This document shows, piece by piece, positions 1 to 9,816 of a DNA stretch of 30,265 nucleotides. The DNA lies in the IMG/VR virus record IMGVR_UViG_3300030202_003271, positions 1-30,265 of that record. One strand, written 5' to 3'. The DNA comes from a virus. Under the pieces are notes generated by a model. The model was not told where the DNA came from and searched no databases. It was given only the letters and a program-made list of their open reading frames with translations. The position numbers and the translations under genes were made by a program. Position 1 is the first letter of the stretch. Each line of letters begins with the position of its first letter.

Positions 1-2
1 TT

Positions 3-419
3 AAATATCATCTATATGAAGAAGGTTTTATAACTAAGCCTAATATTAATTTAGAAAAAATTAATGGATTTAAGTTTGATGTAGAGTTTAATTTAAATAA
101 AGCTACTATTCAAAGATTGTTTAAAGGTAGTACCTTCGCAAGTGAGACTAATAAGATTTATTTTTATACTGACGGTGAATCGCTAATGGGTGAACTTACG
201 GATAGGGCTAGACATAATACTGATAACTTTACTTTAAGTCTCGGTAAAGCTAACTTTAAGCTTGAGCCTATTGCTTTAAATTTAGATAATCTTAGATTAT
301 TATCTTTACTAAATGATGATATTAGAGTGAAGATCAATACTGAATATGGTGTTATTGTATTTGATATTGAGGAAAGTAATATTAAATTAAGATATATAAT
401 TTCAGCCTTAACACAATAA
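3..419 (+). CDS. 45: Sliding clamp, C-terminal part (T4 gp45-like), 5' end outside window
   Basis: The frame is open from the left edge, and 138 residues precede the TAA, so the start lies upstream of the window. T4 gp45 is about 228 aa, so roughly the last 60% would be present. The visible order is a helix followed by short beta strands: TIQRLFKGSTF, IYFYTDGESLMGEL, NFTLSLGKANF, then a final strand pair ending LRYIISALTQ. This fits the last clamp domain (helix, 'internal loop' strands, terminal strands). A clamp tethers DNA polymerase and, in T4, also activates late transcription. The downstream neighbours (FEN nuclease, primase) support a replication role. The stop overlaps the next ATG as TAATG. 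The assignment rests on pattern and context without obvious invariant motifs; another replication protein is possible. Confidence 0.55.
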   Translation, partial: KYHLYEEGFITKPNINLEKINGFKFDVEFNLNKATIQRLFKGSTFASETNKIYFYTDGESLMGELTDRARHNTDNFTLSLGKANFKLEPIALNLDNLRLLSLLNDDIRVKINTEYGVIVFDIEESNIKLRYIISALTQ

Positions 420-754
420 TGATTAATCAACAAAAAAAGAATAAGCTTAAAACTCCAGGATATTTTATTAAACGATTAAAAGATAACGATTTTGTTACTC
501 TTAGAATATTTGATAAATATAATGAAAGCGACCCAAGAAAATGGACAGTATTAGTAGATCCTAAAGGCTCTTCTGTGTTCATTACTTGTTTTGAGAATAC
601 ACCATTTAAAGATGAATATTTGTTTCAGTTTAATGATGGTAATCAATTATTTAAAAACAGTTTTAGTTTAAAGACTGATTCAATTGAGGTTGTAGTACAA
701 AAATTACTTAAGAGTGGTGTAAGGCAGAAGAATGAAAGTAAATTTATTGAATAA
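419..754 (+). CDS. Hypothetical protein, 111 aa
   Basis: I do not recognise this protein. It is lysine-rich and looks like a small soluble alpha/beta protein. It has a basic N-terminus (INQQKKNKLKTPGYFIKRL), then strand-like segments (KWTVLVDPKG, SVFITCFEN, EYLFQFNDG), then an amphipathic helix near the C-terminus. No signal peptide or membrane segment is seen. Its ATG overlaps the stop of the preceding clamp-like gene (TAATG), so translation is probably coupled, and a replication-associated role is possible only by position. T4 has rpbA after gene 45, but I see no convincing resemblance. The TAA stop lies inside a late-promoter-like box for the next gene. Confidence 0.75.
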   Translation: MINQQKKNKLKTPGYFIKRLKDNDFVTLRIFDKYNESDPRKWTVLVDPKGSSVFITCFENTPFKDEYLFQFNDGNQLFKNSFSLKTDSIEVVVQKLLKSGVRQKNESKFIE

Positions 755-757
755 ATA
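750..757 (+). promoter_or_regulatory. Late-promoter-like box AATAAATA
   Basis: AATAAATA differs at one base from the T4 late box TATAAATA and lies 5 nt before the ATG at 763. Its internal TAA (752-754) is the stop codon of the preceding gene. It is part of a window-wide series with constant spacing. Confidence 0.55.
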
Positions 758-762
758 AAAAT

Positions 763-1071
763 ATGGATGAAGAAGATCATAACTCTCCGGAGGACGAAGA
801 GCTTAGAGAAATGATCGAACGCGCTTTGAAAGATAATTTAAATGATCGTAAAAAGTTTAAAAAGCGAAAAGACCTAGCTAATCGGTTGGCTAATATATTG
901 ACTGAATATTTGGATAGCTACATTCTTCTTGGTTATGATTTTTCCGGTAGACATTTAGATATTAAAGCTGCCTCTACACCACAGCAGCAAGAGGCTTTAA
1001 ATTCTTTCTTAATGAAATACTTTGCAAGTGAAATGCAATCTATAAAAGGTGGTACAGATGAGTTACTCTAA
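763..1071 (+). CDS. Hypothetical acidic protein, 102 aa, with clamp-peptide-like C-terminus
   Basis: I do not recognise this family. The first 20 residues are strongly acidic (MDEEDHNSPEDEELREM). A basic helical stretch follows (DRKKFKKRKDLANRLANIL), then an alpha-helical C-terminal half. The protein ends TDELL. T4 late co-activator gp33 (about 112 aa) and sigma factor gp55 both bind the sliding clamp through a short hydrophobic/acidic peptide at the extreme C-terminus (gp33 ends LDFLL). The size, acidity and ending are compatible with a clamp-binding factor, but this is speculation. A late-type box lies 5 nt upstream of the ATG. The end overlaps the start of the next gene by 14 nt. Confidence 0.72.
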   Translation: MDEEDHNSPEDEELREMIERALKDNLNDRKKFKKRKDLANRLANILTEYLDSYILLGYDFSGRHLDIKAASTPQQQEALNSFLMKYFASEMQSIKGGTDELL

Positions 1072-1372
1072 AAAACAAATTTACGCTGTTGAAACAGGAG
1101 ACTATGTTGGTCAAATGTTCGCAGTAGTTGAAGTAGATAAAGACCATATAGGTTGTCTATCATTACCAGAAATGGAAAATATTAAAGTACCTAAGGAATC
1201 GTTTGATTCCGGAAGGAACAATGATATACTATCATTAGTAGAAGAGCTACCTAAAGATGTTTTTAAGGTAGTAGAAACTCAATATTTTAAAAATGAAAAC
1301 TCTGATAATAGACGGGAACAACTTAATACACCGAACGTATTATACAGCAAAGAATCAGGCGAAGAAGAGTGA
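1058..1372 (+). CDS. Hypothetical protein, 104 aa, overlapping FEN nuclease gene
   Basis: I do not recognise this protein. The N-terminal part looks like a small beta barrel (QIYAVETGDYVGQMFAVVEV, then HIGCLSLP). A helical stretch follows, and then a polar, probably disordered tail ending SGEEE. I chose ATG 1058 rather than GTG 1049 because it gives the ordinary start MSYSKKQ. The start lies inside the end of the previous gene (14-nt overlap). The last 80 nt, coding for the disordered tail, also encode the first 26 residues of the nuclease in another frame. This overlap is unusually long for the window and may explain the low complexity of the tail. Confidence 0.72.
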   Translation: MSYSKKQIYAVETGDYVGQMFAVVEVDKDHIGCLSLPEMENIKVPKESFDSGRNNDILSLVEELPKDVFKVVETQYFKNENSDNRREQLNTPNVLYSKESGEEE

Positions 1373-2177
1373 AGATCACTCTCAAGAAAAGATTAACAAC
1401 CTTCACATATACTTTACGCTTAACGCGGTGAGCTCCTACGTGAAGCAGTTTTTACCTGATAATACTATATTTGTATGGGATGAGAAGCCTATTTATAGAA
1501 CCAATATACGCAAGGAGATGCTTAAGGAGTATAAAGGTAATAGATCTAAAGATAATTCACCTCATCAAAATAATGAAGTAATTAAATCAATACTTAAGAC
1601 TATGGGCATTAATTCTATATTCCCTAGTCAGTTAGAAGCAGATGATGTAGTAGCGTACATATGTAGAGAGAAGGAAGGTTCTAAGGTAATTATCTCAGTA
1701 GATAGAGACTTTCTACAACTAGTAAGTAAAGAGTGTACTTTGTATGATCCCATAAGAAAGAGATATTTCGATTATGCTTCTTTTGAAAAGGAAACAGGAT
1801 TTAAAACTGTTGAAGAATGGTATACTGCTAAATGTTTAACTGGTGATAAGTCTGATAATGTACCAGGTATACCTCGCTTCGGTCCTGCAGCAGTTAAAAA
1901 ATACCTAAATGATCCTAGTTATCTTTTAGATGAATCGCAGCAAGCTATCTTTAAACGTAATGCAGATATTTTTTGTTTAGATAAGTATGAATCATTACCT
2001 GAGGAAAAGCAGTACTATAAAGAGCAGCTAGAAGTTAAGATAGATACATGCTATAAATCATTTCTTAAATATTGCAAAGATTATTCCTTTGAAAGAATTT
2101 TATCAAAGAAAGAAAATTGGTATAATTTGTTTTTTATGGAAAGCCTGTATAATAAACTAAATGATATCGCTTCCTGA
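1293..2177 (+). CDS. rnh: 5'-3' exonuclease / flap endonuclease (T4 RNase H, T5 FEN type)
   Basis: A 294-aa FEN-family nuclease, close in length to T4 RNase H (305 aa) and T5 FEN (291 aa). This family removes RNA primers and 5' flaps during lagging-strand synthesis. The PIN-like active site is readable in order: LIIDGNN with D7, VWDEKP with D63, basic residues R73, K81 and R84 in the arch region, LEADD with E115, D117 and D118, and SVDRD with D137 and D139. The H3TH DNA-binding motif GDKSDNVPGIPRFGP spans 184-198. The start is fixed by the LIIDGNN strand, which must be N-terminal, even though this overlaps the upstream gene by 80 nt. No Shine-Dalgarno is visible. The end overlaps the primase start by 17 nt, consistent with a primer synthesis and removal operon. 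Confidence 0.93.
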   Translation: MKTLIIDGNNLIHRTYYTAKNQAKKSEDHSQEKINNLHIYFTLNAVSSYVKQFLPDNTIFVWDEKPIYRTNIRKEMLKEYKGNRSKDNSPHQNNEVIKSILKTMGINSIFPSQLEADDVVAYICREKEGSKVIISVDRDFLQLVSKECTLYDPIRKRYFDYASFEKETGFKTVEEWYTAKCLTGDKSDNVPGIPRFGPAAVKKYLNDPSYLLDESQQAIFKRNADIFCLDKYESLPEEKQYYKEQLEVKIDTCYKSFLKYCKDYSFERILSKKENWYNLFFMESLYNKLNDIAS

Positions 2178-3219
2178 AGATTTTGTTATACTTAAGTTTT
2201 ACGAGTTAGGTTTTTATCCTAAGTATAATAAATTTAATAACGTATATCAATGCAGCTGTCCTATATGCAGAGAAGGTAACTCGCTAGGTAAGAAGAGAAG
2301 ATGTTATTATATTCCTAAAAATGAGAATATATTTTGTCATAACTGCGGTTGGTCAGGTAAACCGTTAAGATGGATTAAAGAAGTATCTAACTGTTCTGAT
2401 ACTGCAGTAATAAACGAACTAAAAGAGTATGTACCAGATGCGAATGATTTACCTATTAATAAAGAACAAGCTCGACCAACTATTCAAGTCGAGACCTTAC
2501 CTAAAGATAGTATTAATCTGTCTGATAAGTTTCAACTTGACTATTATAATAGCAACTCTGTTATTACGGCTGTTAGATACCTTATTAAAGAACGTAGATT
2601 AGATACTGCAGTTAATAAACCGGATAACCTCTATACATCTTTAACTGATAGAGTTCATAAAAATAGATTAGTCATTCCGTTTGTAAACGAAAATAAAGAG
2701 ATAGAGTTTTATCAAACTCGTACGGTTTTAAATAAAGATAATAAAACTAAACCTAAGTACTTAGGTAAAGTACAAGCCGAAAAAACGCTATTCAATATAG
2801 ATAGAGTATCTAGTGATCATGATAAGGTTTATATTTTTGAGGGACCGCTAAATGCGTTCTTTACTAAAAACTCTATAGCAGTAGCAGGTATTACCGAACG
2901 AGGTAGATCGTTTACACAAAGACAAGAACAGCAACTCAACTCTCTTAAATGGTATGATAAGGTGTGGATACTCGACTCTCAGTGGGTTGATCAAGCGTCT
3001 TTAGTAAAGTCTGAAGTATTATTAAAACAACGTGAGAAGGTGTTTATATGGCCCGAAAAGTTTGGTAAACGTTTTAAAGATTTTAACGATATAGCTATGG
3101 CATGTAAGATAGATGAAATTAAATGGGAATTTATAGAAAAAAATACCTTCGAAGGACTCGAAGGTATTGTTAAGTTATCAGAGATTAAAAAGTATAGAAA
3201 TTTAATTAAACATACTTAA
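2161..3219 (+). CDS. 61: DNA primase with zinc finger and TOPRIM domain (T4 gp61-like)
   Basis: A 352-aa primase-like protein, close to T4 gp61 (342 aa). It would synthesise RNA primers together with a replicative helicase. The N-terminal zinc finger is readable: C33-x2-C36 ... C59-x2-C62, within CSCPIC and FCHNCGWSG, as in the CHC2/DnaG class. The TOPRIM signature is VYIFEGPLNA, with E227 and G228, followed by VWILDSQ with D272; the usual DxD is here D-S-Q. An RNA-polymerase-like segment with RLVIPFVNENKEIEFYQTR precedes TOPRIM. The start overlaps the nuclease gene by 17 nt in another frame. The 3' end carries, on the opposite strand, a strong terminator hairpin serving the convergent gene. 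The last 14 nt overlap that gene's end. Confidence 0.9.
   Translation: MISLPEDFVILKFYELGFYPKYNKFNNVYQCSCPICREGNSLGKKRRCYYIPKNENIFCHNCGWSGKPLRWIKEVSNCSDTAVINELKEYVPDANDLPINKEQARPTIQVETLPKDSINLSDKFQLDYYNSNSVITAVRYLIKERRLDTAVNKPDNLYTSLTDRVHKNRLVIPFVNENKEIEFYQTRTVLNKDNKTKPKYLGKVQAEKTLFNIDRVSSDHDKVYIFEGPLNAFFTKNSIAVAGITERGRSFTQRQEQQLNSLKWYDKVWILDSQWVDQASLVKSEVLLKQREKVFIWPEKFGKRFKDFNDIAMACKIDEIKWEFIEKNTFEGLEGIVKLSEIKKYRNLIKHT
3137..3168 (-). terminator. Intrinsic terminator for the leftward gene, inside primase CDS
   Basis: A perfect 11-bp inverted repeat (AATACCTTCGA at 3142-3152, TCGAAGGTATT at 3158-3168) has a 5-nt loop. On the - strand it runs directly into seven T (3143-3137, partly shared with the stem base). 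It lies 38 nt beyond the stop of the leftward gene at 3206. On the + strand it has no T-tract, so it should act only on leftward transcripts. It is encoded within primase codons for NTFEGLEGI. Confidence 0.8.
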
Positions 3220-3640
3220 ACTGAGAGTTACCAGTCTGAGCTAAATAACCTTTAAATGACTCTGTTACTCCAGCTAACTCAGTAGCAACTCTAGCAAGTT
3301 TTCTCTGCTCTGAAGCTTTCATTCTATCAAAGATAGTATCAGGTTCTGCATTAGCTAACTGCTGCTGAATAGATTCAGCTTCTTCACCATTAAGGTAATC
3401 TAAAAAGTCTTCCATTCTACCTATCCAACCTCTAAGCTGCTCCTTCATAGCTTCATTACGTTCATTTACTGCTTGTGCTGCTTTAACATTAGGATCTTCA
3501 TCCACCACAGTATCATCCACTTCTACATCAACATCAAATTCACCTGGATCAGTGTTATCTTCTAGCTCAGCTTCAAATGCTTCTCTTTCGTCATTTTGCT
3601 CGTGCAGATTCTTAAAAAAACGTCTCTCAAATTTAGTCAT
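3206..3640 (-). CDS. Hypothetical acidic protein, 144 aa
   Basis: I do not recognise this protein. I chose ATG 3640 (MTKFERRFFKN), which has a late-type box 5 nt upstream; in-frame extension would read through that promoter. The N-terminal third becomes very acidic (EAELEDNTD, VDVEVDDTVVDEDP). The rest is predicted mostly helical with charged amphipathic stretches (VNERNEAMKEQLRGWIGRMEDFL; MKASEQRKLARVATEL). It has no membrane segment. It is the only leftward gene among rightward genes here, with its own late-type promoter and its own terminator, so it is a monocistronic late unit. Acidic helical proteins of this size include T4 prohead core proteins, but that link is only a possibility. Confidence 0.78.
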   Translation of the reverse strand: MTKFERRFFKNLHEQNDEREAFEAELEDNTDPGEFDVDVEVDDTVVDEDPNVKAAQAVNERNEAMKEQLRGWIGRMEDFLDYLNGEEAESIQQQLANAEPDTIFDRMKASEQRKLARVATELAGVTESFKGYLAQTGNSQFKYV

Positions 3641-3645
3641 AAAAA

Positions 3646-3653
3646 TATTTATT
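3646..3653 (-). promoter_or_regulatory. Late-promoter-like box AATAAATA
   Basis: Read leftward, AATAAATA lies 5 nt before the ATG at 3640. It is back-to-back with a rightward box at 3660-3667, so the 32-bp intergenic gap holds two divergent promoters. Confidence 0.6.
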
Positions 3654-3659
3654 CTCAAG

Positions 3660-3667
3660 CATAAATA
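3660..3667 (+). promoter_or_regulatory. Late-promoter-like box CATAAATA
   Basis: CATAAATA lies 5 nt before the ATG at 3673. It is the divergent partner of the leftward box at 3646-3653. Confidence 0.6.
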
Positions 3668-3672
3668 AATAC

Positions 3673-4029
3673 ATGAGTAACGGGGAATTTCCTTATAGTG
3701 TTGGTAAAGACGATAAACCAATTAATTTTCAAATGAACACATCTGATCAAATGTCTAAGTATAAAGGAGATGAAAAGAATCAAAAAGCACCGCCTATAGT
3801 ACCATTTGATGTTGAAGCTATGAATAGTAAACTGGGTGATATGTTTGTAAGTTTAGCAGAATTAAGAAATATGTTAATGAGAATGACAGCTCAACCTATT
3901 GAAGGTCCTACTGAAGTTCCAATTCAAGGGGTTAATAAAGGAGCTGTAGAAAACATTACTAACAAAATAGATAAAATTAACGAAATTATACTTGATATCC
4001 CAGAAGACTTGGCTAAAATAGCTATATGA
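3673..4029 (+). CDS. Hypothetical protein, 118 aa
   Basis: I do not recognise this protein. The first half is polar and probably disordered (GEFPYSVGKDDKP, YKGDEKNQKAPPIVP). The second half holds two amphipathic helices (AMNSKLGDMFVSLAELRNMLMRM and VENITNKIDKINEIILDIPEDL) that could form a coiled coil. It has no signal peptide or membrane segment. A late-type box 5 nt upstream suggests late expression, so a virion or assembly role is plausible. The stop overlaps the next ATG by 4 nt (ATGA), which couples it to the membrane protein downstream. Confidence 0.78.
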   Translation: MSNGEFPYSVGKDDKPINFQMNTSDQMSKYKGDEKNQKAPPIVPFDVEAMNSKLGDMFVSLAELRNMLMRMTAQPIEGPTEVPIQGVNKGAVENITNKIDKINEIILDIPEDLAKIAI

Positions 4030-4475
4030 CTTTCTTGAGATCGATAATTATTACAGTATTAGTAGCTCTTGGATTTGCTTTTGGTTTTAAAAATGTATTA
4101 GGTTTTTGGGAAACTTTTGCATTAGCTGTAGTTTTTCAATTTTTAGCTGCTTTTTTATATAGTTCAAATAAAATTAGTAAAGTAAAGGAACTTACTAATG
4201 ATTTTCAAAATGAGCTGGATCAATTATTAAGCTTAAGTGAAGCAAAAATAGATTGTCCTTGTGGTAATTATACGTATACTACTAACTTATTTCTAAATGT
4301 AGACGAGACGTTTAAGTGTGAAAAATGTGGTAATGAATTTAGAATTGATTTCTCTGCTACTCCAACATTATTAACACAGCCTGTATATACTCAAAGTGAA
4401 GTGGACTTAAAGGAAGGTAAAAACGACGATGAAATTAGATTTACTTCTGATTACAAGCAAGGAAAGGAACTATAA
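4026..4475 (+). CDS. Membrane protein with two TM helices and a zinc ribbon, 149 aa
   Basis: Two hydrophobic segments at about residues 5-21 (SIIITVLVALGFAFGF) and 27-46 (FWETFALAVVFQFLAAFLY) form a short hairpin in the inner membrane. A helical linker follows (KISKVKELTNDFQNELDQLLSL). After that comes a probable zinc ribbon with C77-P-C79-G and C98-x2-C101-G, each knuckle followed by beta-strand residues. A polar C-terminal tail ends the protein. Charge distribution suggests the zinc ribbon faces the cytoplasm. The function is unknown; a membrane-anchored metal-binding protein could act in host takeover or assembly. Translation starts within the end of the upstream gene (ATGA overlap). Confidence 0.8.
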   Translation: MTFLRSIIITVLVALGFAFGFKNVLGFWETFALAVVFQFLAAFLYSSNKISKVKELTNDFQNELDQLLSLSEAKIDCPCGNYTYTTNLFLNVDETFKCEKCGNEFRIDFSATPTLLTQPVYTQSEVDLKEGKNDDEIRFTSDYKQGKEL

Positions 4476-4483
4476 TATAATTA
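4464..4483 (+). promoter_or_regulatory. TATAAT-type promoter cassette, copy 1
   Basis: The 20-bp sequence AAGGAACTATAATATAATTA is repeated exactly at 29082-29101, also just upstream of a + strand gene. TATAAT at 4471-4476 fits a sigma70 -10 element. No clear -35 is seen. The ATG at 4488 would be about 5 nt from the expected transcription start. Confidence 0.5.
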
Positions 4484-4487
4484 TATT

Positions 4488-4798
4488 ATGGATAAAAAGT
4501 ATAAGTTCGACTTAAAAAGTAATACTACAGAAAATTTGAAGAAAATAAAAGAAGATTCTTATGTTATGGATAAGAAGTTTACTTTTGATTTGAAAGATGG
4601 TACTACTAAAACTATGGAGTTTGAAGAATTTGTACGGTGGTGTTGTTTAATTGAAGCTGTTCAAGTAGTAGACAATCAACAAGATGTAAATACTACCAAC
4701 GATAAGTGGATCAAGCCTTTAGCCTTTCAAAAATATATTGATGAAAGATTTCATTCAATGAAGCATGATCTTAAGGTTGAAGTAGTTATGGGTAACGT

Positions 4799-4802
<4 letters not shown>
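4488..4802 (+). CDS. Hypothetical protein, 104 aa, with duplicated N-terminus
   Basis: I do not recognise this protein. Residues 1-14 (MDKKYKFDLKSNTT) and 27-40 (MDKKFTFDLKDGTT) are a diverged direct duplication. The second copy contains an in-frame ATG at 4566 that would give a 78-aa protein. The remainder is acidic to neutral and helical (EFEEFVRWCCLIEAVQVV) and ends in a basic segment and VVMGNV. The 4488 start is preferred because the TATAAT cassette lies just upstream. The last 4 nt overlap the end of the convergent 1240-aa gene. A small regulatory or accessory role is possible, with no direct evidence. Confidence 0.72.
4729..4759 (-). terminator. Possible terminator at the end of the leftward virion operon
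   Basis: Read leftward there is an imperfect inverted repeat (arms 4749-4759 and 4737-4746, one bulge, very short loop) followed by AT then five T at 4733-4729. It lies about 40 nt beyond the stop at 4799, inside the convergent gene, like the stronger hairpin at 3137-3168. The stem is AT-rich, so it is only a candidate. Confidence 0.28.
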
Positions 4803-8520
<3,718 letters not shown>

Positions 8521-8521
<1 letters not shown>

Positions 8522-9381
8522 TATACTTCAATATTATTAACTGTATCAAATACAGTATTAGGATTAACAGAAAGAGCTGGAGTAATCACAGTTTCAGTTA
8601 ATACATCACTACCTTCATAACCCTCAACATTGAAATTACGTAAGAAGAAATCCTTAGCAGATAAGCCTGTATTAGTTGTAGAAACAGGTGTTGTAAAAGA
8701 AAAACCACAGTAGATATTATCTAAATTATCAAAGTTAGTTAGTCTTGGTTCTATATTAATTGTTGTAAGTAAAGTATAATTTGTTGTATTATCATCTCTA
8801 AAATCTATATGTATTTTTTGACCTAAATTAACATATCTAAATCTCAAAGCTCTGAAGCTATTAGTTGATAAAGAACTAAAAATATTAGACATGGTTGATA
8901 ACGGGGTGTTAGCCCTAACGTTATGTAAAACATCTCTAACTATTAAACTCTCTCTATTTATTAAATGAGATCCTACACCTGGTCTATCATCTCTACCAGA
9001 TAAAGCATACATACCAGTAGAATCAAAAGCTACCTTTACCAAGCTACCACTTAAAATCCCACCTTCAAGTAAAATTGTCGAGTTGTTTTCTGTTTTTAAC
9101 ACTACTGGGTCTTCAGTAAGTAAAGCATGAGCAGATAGAATAAACTCTGGATCCTGATCACCAATATATTGACCGGGTAGTGAAGATAGTGGTGCTTCTA
9201 AATTAGTAACGAAAGTGCTAAACCCCAACTCATAGCTTCCAGGACTGGGTATATTTTCAGCTGGTAAGCTATACTCAAACGACCAGGTAATATCGTAATT
9301 TGAATTAAATTTTTTACTACGCTCAATAAAAGTAAAGTATCTAGCGTCAGCAGGAAGTTTTATGTCACTAGGAAAGCCCAT
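8521..9381 (-). CDS. Lectin-like (concanavalin-fold) virion protein, 286 aa
   Basis: I chose ATG 9381 (MGFPSDIKLP) over the TTG one codon earlier, because ATG places the late-type box 6 nt upstream. The protein is almost entirely beta-strand. It has a pattern I associate with L-type lectin/LamG-like jelly rolls: ITWSFEYSL near the N-terminus, SLVKVAFDSTGMYALSG in the middle, then IHIDFRDD, and near the C-terminus IYCGFSFTTPVST followed by FFLRNFNVEG. Such domains bind glycans, so a receptor- or surface-binding role on the tail is plausible. It is followed by the 1240-aa protein at a TAATG junction, and the two probably form one unit. The fold assignment is inference. Confidence 0.72.
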
Positions 9382-9387
9382 CAATTA

Positions 9388-9395
9388 TATTTAAT
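9388..9395 (-). promoter_or_regulatory. Late-promoter-like box ATTAAATA
   Basis: Read leftward, ATTAAATA lies 6 nt before ATG 9381, between the stop of the 70-aa gene and the lectin-like gene. Confidence 0.5.
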
Positions 9396-9398
9396 TAC

Positions 9399-9611
9399 TC
9401 AACCCCTTATGAAAGTACAGGTATAAGAATTAGTTAAGTTAAGCTTTGTTTTAAAAACTAAATAATAACCCATTTTTAAAAGTTCTTTATTTAGAATATT
9501 CATATAATCTTCGTGTATGTTTACAAGTATACTTTCAGTATCCTCATCAAAAAGAACATAGTCAGAGAACTCTTCACATAAAGAACTTCCTTTCCATACA
9601 CTTGCTTCCAT
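9399..9611 (-). CDS. Hypothetical small protein, 70 aa
   Basis: I do not recognise this protein. It is acidic in the first two thirds (SLCEEFSDYVLFDEDTESILV), then helical (NIHEDYMNILNKELLKMGYYLVF), with a final beta-like segment ending TCTFIRG. It has no membrane segment. The start ATG 9611 has a late-type box 5 nt upstream, whose TAA is the stop of the 54-aa gene before it. It sits between tail-fibre genes and the lectin-like gene. Small proteins in such positions are often fibre-assembly helpers or minor tail parts, but nothing here proves that. Confidence 0.68.
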   Translation of the reverse strand: MEASVWKGSSLCEEFSDYVLFDEDTESILVNIHEDYMNILNKELLKMGYYLVFKTKLNLTNSYTCTFIRG

Positions 9612-9616
9612 TTAAT

Positions 9617-9624
9617 TATTTATT
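9617..9624 (-). promoter_or_regulatory. Late-promoter-like box AATAAATA
   Basis: Read leftward, AATAAATA lies 5 nt before ATG 9611. Its TAA is the stop codon of the 54-aa gene (9620-9622). Confidence 0.58.
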
Positions 9625-9784
9625 CATCGAAAGCTTTAATAATCTTTTCTATCTTTTCAATTAAAATAGCATTATTAGCGAATAAATTTGAATCTTCGAA
9701 TTTGAACAGTGTGTTATTAGATAGGATTTCCTTTAAAGTAGTAAAATCTTCATAATCTAAACCTTCAACTATAATTTCTTCCAT
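9620..9784 (-). CDS. Hypothetical small protein, 54 aa
   Basis: A short complete frame fills the space between the 567-aa fibre gene and the 70-aa gene. It starts MEEIIVEGLDYEDF and ends IEKIEKIIKAFDE. It is acidic, with a clean amphipathic C-terminal helix (NAILIEKIEKIIKAF) suited to a coiled coil or protein docking. Upstream, TATAACTA at a 4-nt spacing is a weak variant of the late box. The stop is embedded in the next gene's box, an arrangement seen at four other junctions, which supports it being a real gene. The function is unknown. Confidence 0.65.
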   Translation of the reverse strand: MEEIIVEGLDYEDFTTLKEILSNNTLFKFEDSNLFANNAILIEKIEKIIKAFDE

Positions 9785-9816
9785 ATTTTAGTTATATAGA
9801 AAAAACATAAAAGCAA

